A DNA stretch of 64,000 nucleotides, from contig NZ_PYWA01000005.1 of NCBI RefSeq assembly GCF_003056335.1, forward strand, positions 1-64,000. The letters run 5' to 3'. The translations under genes were made by a program, and so were the position numbers. Position 1 is the first letter of the stretch. Each line of letters opens with the position of its first letter. The notes under the pieces are model-generated. The model did not search any database. It was given only the letters and a program-made list of their open reading frames with translations, and was not told the origin of the DNA. Below, piece after piece: positions 19,731-28,875 of the stretch. The DNA is from Paracoccus indicus (lineage in GTDB: Bacteria > Pseudomonadota > Alphaproteobacteria > Rhodobacterales > Rhodobacteraceae).

Positions 19731-19789
19731 GTGCGAAACCTGCTGATTACATGAGACAAATGACCACGCAGACCCCTTGGGACCGCGTG

Positions 19790-19832
19790 ACTTGCGACGG
19801 GCATACAAGTCTCGAAAGCGATATTCAAGTCT
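19790..19832 (-). promoter_or_regulatory. Repeated CAAGT(CT) elements in the sat-cysC leader
   Basis: CAAGTCT occurs at 19806-19812 and again at 19826-19832, exactly 20 bases (two helical turns) apart, and ACTTG in opposite orientation at 19790-19794. All lie 60-100 bases upstream of the sat-cysC ATG. The geometry suits a LysR-type activator such as CysB. No -35/-10 could be assigned with confidence. Confidence 0.3.
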
Positions 19833-19891
19833 GGGAAAACGCTTTTGTCAGTCGGTCGGCGGCTTCTTGCACCGTATGGTAGAAATGCAAC

Positions 19892-19922
19892 GGGGCAGAG
19901 ACGGCTAGACCGTCCCTGCCCC
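19892..19922 (-). terminator. Probable terminator downstream of trxB
   Basis: A 13-bp stem with one mismatch (19892-19904 with 19910-19922) and loop CTAGA, 30 bases after the trxB stop. No strong T-tract follows on the minus strand. Confidence 0.55.
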
Positions 19923-19951
19923 GCGAATTCACACAGCGTGCCTTGGAAGGC

Positions 19952-20935
19952 TCAGACGGTCCCGACGACCAACTGCTCAGGCGCCACCTCGACCCCGTCC
20001 TGGGCGGCGAGGAAATGCTCGGCGTCCAGTGCCGCCATGCAGCCCATGCCCGCGCTGGTCACTGCCTGGCGATAGATGTGGTCGGTCAGATCGCCCGCGG
20101 CAAAGACGCCGGGGATCGAGGTTCGGGTGCTGCCCGCCTCGACCTTGACATAGCCGCCGTTGTGCAGCTCCAGCTGATCCTTGACCAGCTCGCTGGCGGG
20201 GGCATGGCCAATCGCCACGAAGACGCCATCCGCCGCGATTTGACGTGTGCTGTCGTCAACGGTAGAGCGCAGCGTGGCACCCGTCACGCCCATCGGCGTG
20301 TCGACGCCCGTCACCTCTTCCAGCTGATGATTCCAGATGACCTCGACCTTGGGATGGTTCAGCAGCCGGTGCTGCAAGATCTTCTCGGCGCGCAGGCTGT
20401 CGCGGCGGTGGACCAGCGTGACCTTGCTGGCGAATTTGGTCAGGAACAGCGCCTCCTCGACGGCGGTGTTGCCGCCACCGACCACCACGACCTCGCGGTT
20501 GCGATAGAAAAAGCCGTCACAGGTGGCGCAGGCGCTGACGCCGAAGCCCTTGAACTTCTCCTCGGAGGGCAGGCCCAGCCAGCGGGCCTGTGCGCCCGTG
20601 GCAAGGATGACCGCATCGGCCGTCACGACGCGACCGCTGTCGCAGGTGGCGGTGAAGGGGCGCTTCTGCAGGTCCAGCGAGGTGACCATGTCGGTCACGA
20701 TCTCGGCGCCCATGGCGCGGGCGTGGGCCTCCATCTTGACCATCAGTTCGGGGCCTTGGATCTCGGTCTCGCCGGGCCAGTTCTCGACCTCGGTGGTGAT
20801 GGTCAGCTGGCCGCCGGGCTGCATGCCCTGGATCAGCATCGGCTCCAGCATGGCCCGCGATGCATAGACAGCAGCGGTATAGCCGGCCGGACCCGATCCG
20901 ACGATCAAAAGTTTCACATGCGTGCGTTCGGTCAT
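19952..20935 (-). CDS. trxB: Thioredoxin-disulfide reductase
   Basis: NADPH-dependent flavoenzyme that reduces thioredoxin. The 327-residue protein opens with [19 protein letters not shown] (FAD site). It has the redox motif CATC at about 136-139, the NADPH motif [17 protein letters not shown] and the late FAD motif [15 protein letters not shown]. The ATG at 20935 gives the canonical N-terminus; the open frame continuing to 21730 is only antisense of the neighbouring lrp gene. Divergent from the Lrp regulator. Confidence 0.96.
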   Translation of the reverse strand: MTERTHVKLLIVGSGPAGYTAAVYASRAMLEPMLIQGMQPGGQLTITTEVENWPGETEIQGPELMVKMEAHARAMGAEIVTDMVTSLDLQKRPFTATCDSGRVVTADAVILATGAQARWLGLPSEEKFKGFGVSACATCDGFFYRNREVVVVGGGNTAVEEALFLTKFASKVTLVHRRDSLRAEKILQHRLLNHPKVEVIWNHQLEEVTGVDTPMGVTGATLRSTVDDSTRQIAADGVFVAIGHAPASELVKDQLELHNGGYVKVEAGSTRTSIPGVFAAGDLTDHIYRQAVTSAGMGCMAALDAEHFLAAQDGVEVAPEQLVVGTV

Positions 20936-21091
20936 CTTGCGCCCCAATCTTGGTTTGTGCATGAGGTAGTCGCTTCGAAGCCCGACTGCAACGCATCCCG
21001 GCGCACCCGCAATCCCAGAAAGATTGTTGCGCATTCGCGGGCCGCATTGTAGTTTCCGGTAACGCCAAGACCCTGTTAAAGAAAGACCACC

Positions 21092-21592
21092 ATGGCCGGC
21101 GCCAAACTCGACGACATCGACCGTAAGATCCTTGCCGAATTGCAGGCCGATGGCCGGATGACCAACGTGGAATTGGCCCGCCGGGTCGGGATCTCGGCAC
21201 CGCCCTGCCTGCGCCGCGTCCGCACGCTGGAGGAGCTTGGCTACATCCGCGGCTATCACGCCGATATCGACGCCCGCGAGCTGGGCTTCGAGGTGCAGGT
21301 CTTCGCCATGGTGCGCCTGAATTCGCAATCCGAACGCGACCTGTCGGCTTTCGAGGCGCTGGTCCAAGACTGGCCTCTGGTCCGCGAGTGCCACATGCTG
21401 AACGGTGAAATCGACTTCATCCTGAAGTGCGTCTCGCCCGATCTTTCGACTTTCCAGCGCTTCCTGACGAATGCGCTGACGGCGGCACCGAACGTCGCCT
21501 CGGTAAAGACCTCGCTGGTGATCCGCGGCGCCAAGGACGAACCCTCGGTTCCCTTCGAGATCGTCGAGGAACGCATCCGCGAAGCGGGCTGA
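21092..21592 (+). CDS. Lrp/AsnC family transcriptional regulator
   Basis: DNA-binding regulator of the feast/famine family. The 166-residue protein has an N-terminal winged HTH ([18 protein letters not shown], then [22 protein letters not shown]) and a C-terminal RAM domain for effector binding and oligomerisation (about 75-150). Start chosen at ATG 21092, which begins the helix typical of the family. Divergent from trxB with 156 bases between, so it may control trxB, itself or the NAD(P)-binding gene 61 bases downstream. Effector unknown. Confidence 0.9.
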   Translation: MAGAKLDDIDRKILAELQADGRMTNVELARRVGISAPPCLRRVRTLEELGYIRGYHADIDARELGFEVQVFAMVRLNSQSERDLSAFEALVQDWPLVRECHMLNGEIDFILKCVSPDLSTFQRFLTNALTAAPNVASVKTSLVIRGAKDEPSVPFEIVEERIREAG

Positions 21593-21653
21593 CCGACGAA
21601 ACCCGACAGCCCTGGCCGACGTTCCCTGCCCCATACGCAAAGGAGCGAACGCA

Positions 21654-22304
21654 ATGGCACATATTTTCATCGTCGGCGGCGCGGGCCAGATCGCCCGCCT
21701 CATGACCCCGCAGCTGATCGCGAACGGCAATCGCGTCAGCTCGCTTTACCGGCATGACGAACAGCATGATCAATTGGCAGATCTGGGCGCCACGCCGGTC
21801 AAGGGCGACCTGACGCAGATCAGCGTTCAGGACATGGCCGCGATGATGGAAGACGTCCAGACCGTGGTTTTCGCCGCAGGTGCCGGTGGTGCCGGGCCGG
21901 AGCTGACCAAGGCGGTTGATGGTGAGGGCTTCGAAAAGACCGTCGCCGCCGCCAAGGAGGCCGGCGTCAAGCGCATCTACCTGATCTCGGTCTTCCCCGA
22001 GGCGGGGCGCACCGCCGATCTGGGCGAGGGTTTCGAAAACTACATGCGGATCAAGAAGATGGCCGATGTTCATTTGGTCCGCAGCGGGCTGGAATTCGTC
22101 ATCATCCGCCCGGGCACGCTTGGCGAAGATGAAGCCACCGGCAAGGTCGCGGCCGGGTTGGCCGTTCCCTATGGTACGATCCAACGAGCCGATGTCGCCA
22201 GCTTTATCGCCGAAACGATCGCCACGCCGCAGATCGTCAACACCATAATCGAGCTGGCCCCCGGCGAGGATCCGATCCCCGTCGCCGTCAGTGCCTTGGC
22301 GTAA
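21654..22304 (+). CDS. NAD(P)-binding atypical short-chain dehydrogenase
   Basis: A 216-residue protein with an N-terminal Rossmann fold ([17 protein letters not shown]) and the YwnB/NmrA-like 'NAD(P)H-binding' domain pattern, including [22 protein letters not shown] and [19 protein letters not shown] conventional YxxxK site is seen only as NYMRIKK. Members act as NADP sensors or small reductases. GGAG ribosome-binding site at 21641-21644. It follows lrp in the same direction. Substrate unknown. Confidence 0.8.
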   Translation: MAHIFIVGGAGQIARLMTPQLIANGNRVSSLYRHDEQHDQLADLGATPVKGDLTQISVQDMAAMMEDVQTVVFAAGAGGAGPELTKAVDGEGFEKTVAAAKEAGVKRIYLISVFPEAGRTADLGEGFENYMRIKKMADVHLVRSGLEFVIIRPGTLGEDEATGKVAAGLAVPYGTIQRADVASFIAETIATPQIVNTIIELAPGEDPIPVAVSALA

Positions 22305-22314
22305 AACGGTCTTA

Positions 22315-23079
22315 TCAGCGCGCGATCGCGCTGATCAAACGCCCATAATCGACCTGACCTTCATGCGTCGCGCGGCGATAGCTGAAGAACTTGGCGGGGT
22401 CGGAATAGGTGCAATGGCGCGACCATTCCGCCTCGACCCCGGCCTCGCGCAGGCGCATCAGACCGAAGGAGGGCAGATCGAACATCGGCTTTCCGTTCGG
22501 GCCGCCGCTGAAAAACCGATCGAAGTCAGGGTCTTCCGCAAGGAAGTTGTCCATGAAATCCTCGCCGACCTCATAGGCGCTTTGGCTGATACTGGGTCCG
22601 ATCACGGCCCTGATGCTTTGCGCACCAAGGGCCTGCATCGCCTGAACCGTCGCCTCGATCACGCCACCCAAGGCACCGCGCCAACCTGCATGGCAGGCAC
22701 CGATGACGCCCATGTCGGGATCGGCCAGCAGGATCGGCTGGCAATCCGCCGTCAGCACCGCCAAAGCAACGTCGTCGCGGGCCGTCACGATACCGTCCGC
22801 GCATATATCGCGCGTGGCCGCGATGTCGTCATCCAGATCCAGCGTCACGACATCGGGCGAATGCACCTGCTTGACCGTCGCCAGACATGAGGGTTTCACC
22901 CCCATGGCGGTCGCTACCCTTGCCCGGTTCAATTCGACCATGTCCCGTTGATCGGTGGACCTGCGCCCGCAGTTCAGACCTGCGAACAGGCCCGATGACG
23001 CGCCGCCCTTGCGCGTGAAAAAGCCGTGCCGGACATCCGACAGCAGCGAGTGGGTCAGGATCTCAAGTGTCGTCTGCAT
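22315..23079 (-). CDS. pgeF: Peptidoglycan editing factor PgeF (DUF152, multicopper-oxidase-like)
   Basis: Family members remove wrongly incorporated L-Ser-containing precursors from peptidoglycan; they also have polyphenol oxidase or purine-nucleoside activity. The 254-residue protein has the metal-binding His-Cys-His set: the His in VKQVHSPDVV and Cys/His in GVIGACHAGWRGAL, with ADCQPILLADP between. Its start overlaps the methyltransferase stop by 17 bases, making it the third gene of the lgt-midA-pgeF operon. Confidence 0.9.
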   Translation of the reverse strand: MQTTLEILTHSLLSDVRHGFFTRKGGASSGLFAGLNCGRRSTDQRDMVELNRARVATAMGVKPSCLATVKQVHSPDVVTLDLDDDIAATRDICADGIVTARDDVALAVLTADCQPILLADPDMGVIGACHAGWRGALGGVIEATVQAMQALGAQSIRAVIGPSISQSAYEVGEDFMDNFLAEDPDFDRFFSGGPNGKPMFDLPSFGLMRLREAGVEAEWSRHCTYSDPAKFFSYRRATHEGQVDYGRLISAIAR

Positions 23080-24124
23080 GTATCTCCAGCGCCTCGAAGC
23101 CGGGGACGGGGGTGGCCCCCTTCGGCCAAATGGCGATTGCCTTGAACAGGTGACCCATTTCCGCAGGGTCGGTCAAGCGCGCAAGCGCTGGCATCGCCCC
23201 CGCATCGCCCGCAGCCGCCAATTTGCGGGCACGCGCCTTGGCCCCAAGCGACAGCAGCCATTCGCCTTGGTGCAACGGGCGCGACACGACCGCACCCGCC
23301 CGCAACACGGCTGCGGCAAGGGGGGCGAAATCCACATGGGCCGTCAGGTCGGCAAGGCCCGGATTGGCCAAGGGGTCTTCGGGGACATGGTTGCGAAGTG
23401 CCTGAAACGTATCGCCGAAACCGTTCCATCCGCCGTAATCAATGATGATCGCCGCCCCGCCATGGGTGGCGATCTTGCGGGCGATCACCTCGACCGAGGC
23501 GACGGCCTCGGCGCAATCCTCGACCACGTCGCCGGGCTTGCCATCGCGCGGATAGGGCACGACCTGCCCCAGCCCCATCTGCAACTCCCCTGCCGGTGAC
23601 AGCCCGACCATACGCTCGCGCCAGCCGTCCGCGGTCATCTGGTACTGGCGGATCGGCAGGGCGTCCGCAAACTCATTCGCGATCAGGAACAAGGGTTTGT
23701 CTGGCAACTCCTCTAGTGCGTCCAAATGGCGGGGCGACCCCAATCGCTCGGCTTGGACTTTGCGCAGGAAGGGTGACGCCTCGATCAGGCAGACCTCTGC
23801 AGCGTCGCGCATACCGGGGGCCACTGCGATCGCGCGCAGCATGTCGGCCATCAGGATGCCGCGACCCGGCCCGGGCTCTGCCAGGGTGAAGGGCGCAGGG
23901 CTGCCCTGATCCATCCAGGCCTGCGCCAGCGCCAGGCCGCAAAGCTCACCGAACATCTGGTGGATCTCGGGGGCGGTGATGAAATCGCCCGCCCGCCCGA
24001 AGGGATCGCGCGTCACGTAGTAGCCGTGGCGGCTGTCCAACAGGCAGATCTGCATGTAATCTGCCAGCGTGATCGGCCCCGTCGCGCGGATGCGGGCGGC
24101 GATGATGCGGGCCAGGGGCGTCAT
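23063..24124 (-). CDS. Class I SAM-dependent methyltransferase, NDUFAF7/MidA family
   Basis: A 353-residue member of the family (PF02636) whose mitochondrial version methylates an arginine of complex I subunit NDUFS2. The SAM-binding start [18 protein letters not shown] and the family segment [18 protein letters not shown] are clear, as is [19 protein letters not shown] near the N-terminus. Coupled to lgt through an ATGA overlap. A role in complex I assembly is known for relatives and only inferred here. Confidence 0.9.
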   Translation of the reverse strand: MTPLARIIAARIRATGPITLADYMQICLLDSRHGYYVTRDPFGRAGDFITAPEIHQMFGELCGLALAQAWMDQGSPAPFTLAEPGPGRGILMADMLRAIAVAPGMRDAAEVCLIEASPFLRKVQAERLGSPRHLDALEELPDKPLFLIANEFADALPIRQYQMTADGWRERMVGLSPAGELQMGLGQVVPYPRDGKPGDVVEDCAEAVASVEVIARKIATHGGAAIIIDYGGWNGFGDTFQALRNHVPEDPLANPGLADLTAHVDFAPLAAAVLRAGAVVSRPLHQGEWLLSLGAKARARKLAAAGDAGAMPALARLTDPAEMGHLFKAIAIWPKGATPVPGFEALEIHADDT

Positions 24125-25008
24125 GCGGTGCGGTCCACCGCCGGGCGCAGCGCGGCTCGCAGGATCAGCGCCAACCCGATCAGCAGCATCGGCAGCGACA
24201 GGACCTGCCCCATGGTCAGCCCGATGACGGGTCCGCCCACGACATGCCCAAGCGGGTTGTCGGGGGTGATGAACTGGGCGTCCGCCACCCTGAAGAATTC
24301 GACGAAGATGCGGGCAAGTGCATAACCTGTCAGGAAAATCCCGAACTGCGCGCCCGGGCGACGCAAGGCACCCATGCGCAGGGCGACCAGCAGGATCAGC
24401 CCCAGAAGCAAGCCTTCAAGTCCCGCCTCGTAGAGCTGGCTGGGGTGGCGGGCGCAGATGCCGGTGACGCCTTCGCAGGTCTGGGCGGCCTGTCCGGGGA
24501 AGGCCACGCCCCATGGCATGTCCGTGGGGCGGCCCCACAGCTCGGCGTTGATGAAATTCGCGATGCGCCCGAAGAACAGGCCTACCGGGGCCACCACGGC
24601 CATCGCATCGGCCAGACGCAGCGCGGGGATGGCGTTCAGGCGGCAATAGATTGCGGTGGCAATGATGACGCCAGCGAAGCCGCCGTGAAAGCTCATCCCG
24701 CCCTGCCAGACCTTGATGATCTCAAGCGGATTGGCAAGATAATAGGCTGGTTCATAGAACAGCACGAAGCCAAGCCGCCCGCCCAGAATGACCCCCAGGA
24801 TGACCCATGTGAGCAGGTCGTCAACCTTGTCGGACCGCATCGGCGCCCCGTCGCCCCAGATCGAGGGCCTGCGCATCATCAGCGCGATCAGCTGCCAGCC
24901 GATGATCAGCCCCGCCAGATAGGCCAGCGCATACCAGCGCAGCGACAGGGACAGACTGCCGATGTTGATCGTGAAGATCTCGGGGGCGATGTCGGGAAAG
25001 GGGATCAT
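24121..25008 (-). CDS. lgt: Prolipoprotein diacylglyceryl transferase
   Basis: First enzyme of lipoprotein maturation; transfers diacylglycerol from phosphatidylglycerol to the lipobox Cys in the inner membrane. The 295-residue protein has about seven TM helices, the essential HGG motif in [12 protein letters not shown] and the Lgt signature [32 protein letters not shown] follows. First gene of lgt-midA-pgeF. Functionally related in the window to lolD and its permease, which move the mature lipoproteins. Confidence 0.96.
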   Translation of the reverse strand: MIPFPDIAPEIFTINIGSLSLSLRWYALAYLAGLIIGWQLIALMMRRPSIWGDGAPMRSDKVDDLLTWVILGVILGGRLGFVLFYEPAYYLANPLEIIKVWQGGMSFHGGFAGVIIATAIYCRLNAIPALRLADAMAVVAPVGLFFGRIANFINAELWGRPTDMPWGVAFPGQAAQTCEGVTGICARHPSQLYEAGLEGLLLGLILLVALRMGALRRPGAQFGIFLTGYALARIFVEFFRVADAQFITPDNPLGHVVGGPVIGLTMGQVLSLPMLLIGLALILRAALRPAVDRTA

Positions 25009-25125
25009 GATGCCTCGGGCTTGCGATTGGCGCGCACGCTAGCCAGCAAACCGGCCGTGTCAACATTGAACCCCGGCGACAGCCGGACCATATAGGATCC
25101 GACCAAGCTTGAAGGACAGGCAGAC

Positions 25126-25377
25126 ATGAGCACCGAAAACCGCTTCTTCGACGACATCTCGAAAATGATGACCAATGCGATGGGCGTGGCCCAAGGCGCC
25201 CGGTCCGAGGCCGAGAACGCAGTGAAAGGCTGGGTCGACCGCTGGTTGGCCGACCGCGATTTCGTCACGCGCGAGGAATTCGAGGCCGTTCGCGAGATGG
25301 CTATCAAGGCACGCACCGAAAATGCCGAACTGAAGGCGCGCCTGGACGCGATGGACACCACCCGTCAGGGCGACTGA
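25126..25377 (+). CDS. Accessory factor UbiK family protein (BMFP domain)
   Basis: Short (83-residue) coiled-coil protein. ENRFFDDISKMMTNAMGVAQ, then WLADRDFVTREEFEAVREMA and a Leu-rich C-terminal helix are the BMFP/UbiK pattern. In E. coli UbiK assists UbiJ in aerobic ubiquinone synthesis. The gene is divergent from lgt, and its last 13 bases overlap the convergent DUF6476 gene. Confidence 0.85.
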   Translation: MSTENRFFDDISKMMTNAMGVAQGARSEAENAVKGWVDRWLADRDFVTREEFEAVREMAIKARTENAELKARLDAMDTTRQGD

Positions 25378-25679
25378 ACCTCGATCGTGCGCGCCAGCGT
25401 GCCGTTTCGATCATAGACCAGCACCTGCCCGTCATCCGTGACCACCAGGATCCAGTCGGGCGCGAAGGTCACGGCATGCACCTGAACGTTGTCCGGCAGC
25501 TTGATGTTGCCGGGCAACTCGGGCAGCACGGGCTGACCCAACCGCATCCACAGCATCGCGACCACCGCGACCATCCCCAACCCCATCACCAGCGTCAGAC
25601 CGGTGACGAGCGTCTTCAGGAACCGCAGTTCCGGAATCGCTTTCGCCGCTGCCTTCCAATCGGTATCATCTTCCGCCAT
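25365..25679 (-). CDS. DUF6476-like single-pass membrane protein
   Basis: A 104-residue protein with one TM helix (about residues 24-44, TLVTGLTLVMGLGMVAVVAML) and a periplasmic tail of beta type (FAPDWILVVTDDGQVLVYD). This resembles the small DUF6476 proteins of Rhodobacterales; the name is from memory. Function unknown. The ATG at 25677-25679 overlaps the ATG of the divergent pseudouridine synthase in CATG, so its ribosome-binding region lies inside the opposite gene. Confidence 0.65.
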   Translation of the reverse strand: MAEDDTDWKAAAKAIPELRFLKTLVTGLTLVMGLGMVAVVAMLWMRLGQPVLPELPGNIKLPDNVQVHAVTFAPDWILVVTDDGQVLVYDRNGTLARTIEVQSP

Positions 25680-26703
25680 GTCGAACCTTATCGTGATCAT
25701 CCAGGCCAACCCGCCCGAACGGCTTGATAAGGCGCTTGCGCTTGCCGTGCCAGAGGAAGCCGCCCTTTCCCGGTCGCGCCTGTCGCGGATGATCGCGGAT
25801 GGCGACGTCAGCGGCCCCGAAGGCGTGGTCCGCGACGTCAAGGCAAAGGTGGCCGAGGGGCAGGAATACCGCATCACCCTGGCCCCGCCCGAATCCGTCG
25901 AGACCCTGCCCGAGGCCATTCCCCTGACCATCGTTCACGAAGACGATGACCTGATCGTGATCGACAAGGCGGCGGGAATGGTCGTCCACCCTGCCCCCGG
26001 ATCGCCTTCCGGCACGCTGGTCAACGCGCTTCTGGCCCATTGCGGCGACACGCTGTCGGGCATCGGCGGCGAGAAGCGTCCCGGCATCGTGCACCGGATC
26101 GACAAGGACACCTCGGGGTTGCTGGTTGTGGCGAAATCCGACCGCGCCCATCACGGCCTTGCGGCGCAGTTCGAGGCGCATAGCGCGCAGCGACGCTATC
26201 TGGCCTTGGCGCATGGGGTGATCGATCCCGCCGACCCGCGCCTGCGGGGCACCCCCGGCATCAGCTTCGAGGACGGGTTGGTGATGAAGATCACCTCGCG
26301 CCTTTCCCGCCATCCGACCGACCGCCAGCGGCAGGCGGTCTATTTCGACAAGGGCCGCCATGCCGTCACCCGTGCCAAGCTGCTGGAACGCTTTGGCACG
26401 CCGCCCTCGGCCATGCTGGTCGAATGTCGCCTGGAAACCGGGCGCACCCATCAGATCCGCGTGCACATGGCCCACGCCGGGCTGGGGCTGATCGGCGATC
26501 CCGTCTATGGCGGGGCGCGCAAGGCATCCGCCAAGGCGCTTGGCCCTGCGGCGGCAAGCGTGCAGGCCTTTTCGCGCCAGGCGCTGCATGCGGCGCATCT
26601 GGGGTTCGATCATCCCGTGACCGGCGAACAGATGTCCTTCGACAGCCCCCTGCCCGACGACATGCAGCACCTTCTGGACGATCTTCGACAATCGGCCACT
26701 TGA
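25678..26703 (+). CDS. RluA/RluD family pseudouridine synthase
   Basis: Modifies uridines in 23S rRNA (RluD acts on helix 69). The 341-residue protein has an N-terminal S4 RNA-binding domain (RLDKALALAVPE, then SRSRLSRMIADGDV) and the catalytic motif HRIDKDTSGLLVVAK, whose Asp (near residue 143) is the nucleophile. LETGRTHQIRVHMAH follows. The ATG at 25678 places the S4 domain correctly; the in-frame extension to 25603 is antisense to DUF6476. Which uridine is modified is not certain. rpoH follows downstream. Confidence 0.9.
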   Translation: MSNLIVIIQANPPERLDKALALAVPEEAALSRSRLSRMIADGDVSGPEGVVRDVKAKVAEGQEYRITLAPPESVETLPEAIPLTIVHEDDDLIVIDKAAGMVVHPAPGSPSGTLVNALLAHCGDTLSGIGGEKRPGIVHRIDKDTSGLLVVAKSDRAHHGLAAQFEAHSAQRRYLALAHGVIDPADPRLRGTPGISFEDGLVMKITSRLSRHPTDRQRQAVYFDKGRHAVTRAKLLERFGTPPSAMLVECRLETGRTHQIRVHMAHAGLGLIGDPVYGGARKASAKALGPAAASVQAFSRQALHAAHLGFDHPVTGEQMSFDSPLPDDMQHLLDDLRQSAT

Positions 26704-26853
26704 CGGGATCGTGACCGATGCACAGGTTACAATCCCCCGCGAAGGGCGCAGACTGACCCCGTGATCGGACGATCGACGGCGCGCCTGCGGCATTCTGTCC
26801 GGAACCCGCTGGCGCAAACCCGCGTTCGTCGATCTCTGCGAAAGGCAATCATC

Positions 26854-27762
26854 ATGGCGACATACGGCAACCTTCCCGCTCCCAGTCCCGAACAGGGTTT
26901 GAACCGCTATCTGCAAGAGATCCGCAAGTTTCCGCTTCTGGAACCGGAAGAGGAATACATGCTGGCGAAAGCATGGGCCGACCACGAAGACAGCGAGGCC
27001 GCGCACCGCATGGTGACAAGCCACCTGCGTCTGGCCGCCAAGATCGCAATGGGATACCGCGGCTATGGGCTGTCGCAGGCCGAGGTCATCAGCGAGGCCA
27101 ATGTCGGCCTGATGCAGGCGGTCAAACGCTTCGATCCCGAACGCGGCTTCCGCTTGGCGACCTATGCGATGTGGTGGATCCGCGCCTCGATCCAAGAATA
27201 CATCCTGCGGTCGTGGTCGCTGGTCAAGATGGGCACCACCAGTGCGCAGAAGAAACTTTTCTTCAATCTTCGCAAGGCCAAGTCAAAGATCGGCGCGCTC
27301 GAAGACGGCGACCTGCGCCCCGAGAACGTCGCCCAGATCGCGACCGAGCTGAACGTGACCGAGAAAGAGGTCATCGACATGAACCGCCGCCTGTCGGGCA
27401 GCGACGCGTCGTTGAACGCGCAGGTCGGTTCGGGAGACGGTGAATCCTCGGCGCAATGGCAGGACTGGCTCGAGGATACCGATGCCAATCAGGCCGAAGC
27501 CTATGCCGAGAGCGAGGAGCTGGACACCCGTCGCCAGATGCTGATGTCGGCCATGGACGTGCTGAACGACCGTGAACGCGATATCCTGATGGAGCGGCGC
27601 CTGCGCGACGATCCGATGACGCTGGAGGATCTGTCCAGCCGCTATGACGTGTCGCGCGAGCGGATCCGCCAGATCGAGGTTCGCGCCTTCGAAAAGCTGC
27701 AGGAGCGGATGCGCATCCTGGCCCGCGAAAAAGGCATGCGGATCAGCGAAGAAGTCGAATAA
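26854..27762 (+). CDS. rpoH: RNA polymerase heat-shock sigma factor RpoH
   Basis: Sigma-70 family group 3 factor directing heat-shock transcription. The 302-residue protein contains region 2 (ISEANVGLMQAVKRFDPERG, then ATYAMWWIRASIQEYI), the RpoH box QKKLFFNLR and region 4 with the HTH LEDLSSRYDVSRERIRQIE. The ATG at 26854 gives the usual N-terminus; the GTG-started frame at 26761 has no similarity. An hsp20 gene with a candidate RpoH promoter lies in the same window. Followed by a strong terminator. Confidence 0.95.
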   Translation: MATYGNLPAPSPEQGLNRYLQEIRKFPLLEPEEEYMLAKAWADHEDSEAAHRMVTSHLRLAAKIAMGYRGYGLSQAEVISEANVGLMQAVKRFDPERGFRLATYAMWWIRASIQEYILRSWSLVKMGTTSAQKKLFFNLRKAKSKIGALEDGDLRPENVAQIATELNVTEKEVIDMNRRLSGSDASLNAQVGSGDGESSAQWQDWLEDTDANQAEAYAESEELDTRRQMLMSAMDVLNDRERDILMERRLRDDPMTLEDLSSRYDVSRERIRQIEVRAFEKLQERMRILAREKGMRISEEVE

Positions 27763-27767
27763 TCATC

Positions 27768-27800
27768 CAGCGCCGCATTGACGCGATGCGGCGCTGCTTT
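27768..27800 (+). terminator. Rho-independent terminator of rpoH
   Basis: Perfect 11-bp stem (27768-27778 with 27786-27796), loop of 7, then CTTT. It begins 5 bases after the rpoH stop. Confidence 0.8.
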
Positions 27801-27846
27801 ATGGTCGGGCAGACCCTGACCACCACCCCGAAAGCGTCCCCCGGCC

Positions 27847-28869
27847 ATGACAGCGTTGACCGAATTTCGACGTCTCGAGGCGCAGGGATCCTGGAAGGAA
27901 TTCCCCACATCGGAACCGCGCGAGGTCGTCGTCTCGATTGGCGAGGCGACCTTGACGCTGATGGACCCCCGAACCGATCGGCCCCTGTCACATTGGTCGC
28001 TGCCCGCCGTCGTCCGGCTCAATCCGGGTCAGATGCCTGCCCGCTATACCCCGACATCGGAAACCCCCGACGAAACCGTCGAGATCGACGACCAGCTGAT
28101 GGTCGACGGGATCGAGCGCGTCCAGACCGCGATCGCGCGCCACCGCGTCAAGCCGGGGCGCCTGCGCGGCGTGGTGACGGGGCTTGTCGCTTTGGGGCTT
28201 TTCGGTGCGCTTGTCATGTGGCTGCCCGACGCCCTGATCCGCCACGCGGCAAGGATCGCCCCACCCGCCCAGTTGCGCACCATCGGCAAGGCCGTTCTGG
28301 CCGACCTGGAACAGGGCACCGGCCCGATCTGTCATCGCAACTCTGGCCAGCAGGTGCTGGATTGGATGACCCCGCGCGTGCTGAATCGTCAGGCCTTGGT
28401 GCAAGTGGTTCCCGGCCCCCTGAACGGAGCACTGCGGCTGCCGGGGGACATGTATCTGCTGGGAAACGACCTGCTTGTCTCGACACCCGGCCCCGAGGCT
28501 GCTGCCGGCCATCTGATCGCTGCGGAAATCGCGCAGGATGAACGGCAGGTGACATTGCAGGCGCTGGAATATGCCGGGGCCCTTGCTTCCGTAAGGCTGA
28601 TGACGCTTGGAACGCTGCCCCGCAATGCCTTGGTCGGATACGGGGAAAAACTGCTGGATCAGCCGTTGGTCCGCCCCGATGTTTCGGCACTGCCCGTAGC
28701 TTTTGGCGACCACAACCTCTCGACCGAGCCTTATGCCCGCTCGATCGATCCGACGGGGGCCTCGGTCCTGCCGCTTATCGACAACGACCCGATGCGCGAC
28801 CGGACAGATGTGCGCCCCTTGCTGACCGACGAACAATGGCTGGCCTTGCAGCAGATCTGCGCAGGCTGA
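27847..28869 (+). CDS. Conserved hypothetical single-pass membrane protein
   Basis: I do not recognise a named family. The 340-residue protein has a soluble N-terminal domain (1-110, beginning MTALTEFRRLEAQGSWKEFP) and one TM helix at about 113-133 (LRGVVTGLVALGLFGALVMWL). A larger C-terminal domain of mixed fold follows, with two Cys (one in GTGPICHRNS, one in the final QQICAG) that could form a disulfide if periplasmic. Ends convergent with nadK. Codon use and GC match neighbours, so it is probably a lineage-conserved core gene. Confidence 0.7.
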   Translation: MTALTEFRRLEAQGSWKEFPTSEPREVVVSIGEATLTLMDPRTDRPLSHWSLPAVVRLNPGQMPARYTPTSETPDETVEIDDQLMVDGIERVQTAIARHRVKPGRLRGVVTGLVALGLFGALVMWLPDALIRHAARIAPPAQLRTIGKAVLADLEQGTGPICHRNSGQQVLDWMTPRVLNRQALVQVVPGPLNGALRLPGDMYLLGNDLLVSTPGPEAAAGHLIAAEIAQDERQVTLQALEYAGALASVRLMTLGTLPRNALVGYGEKLLDQPLVRPDVSALPVAFGDHNLSTEPYARSIDPTGASVLPLIDNDPMRDRTDVRPLLTDEQWLALQQICAG

Positions 28870-28875
28870 AAGCCA

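Noticed and set aside
17814..19754. 646-codon plus-strand open frame opposite sat-cysC
   Set aside because: Antisense shadow of a well-conserved gene, with low-complexity His/Asp/Gly composition.
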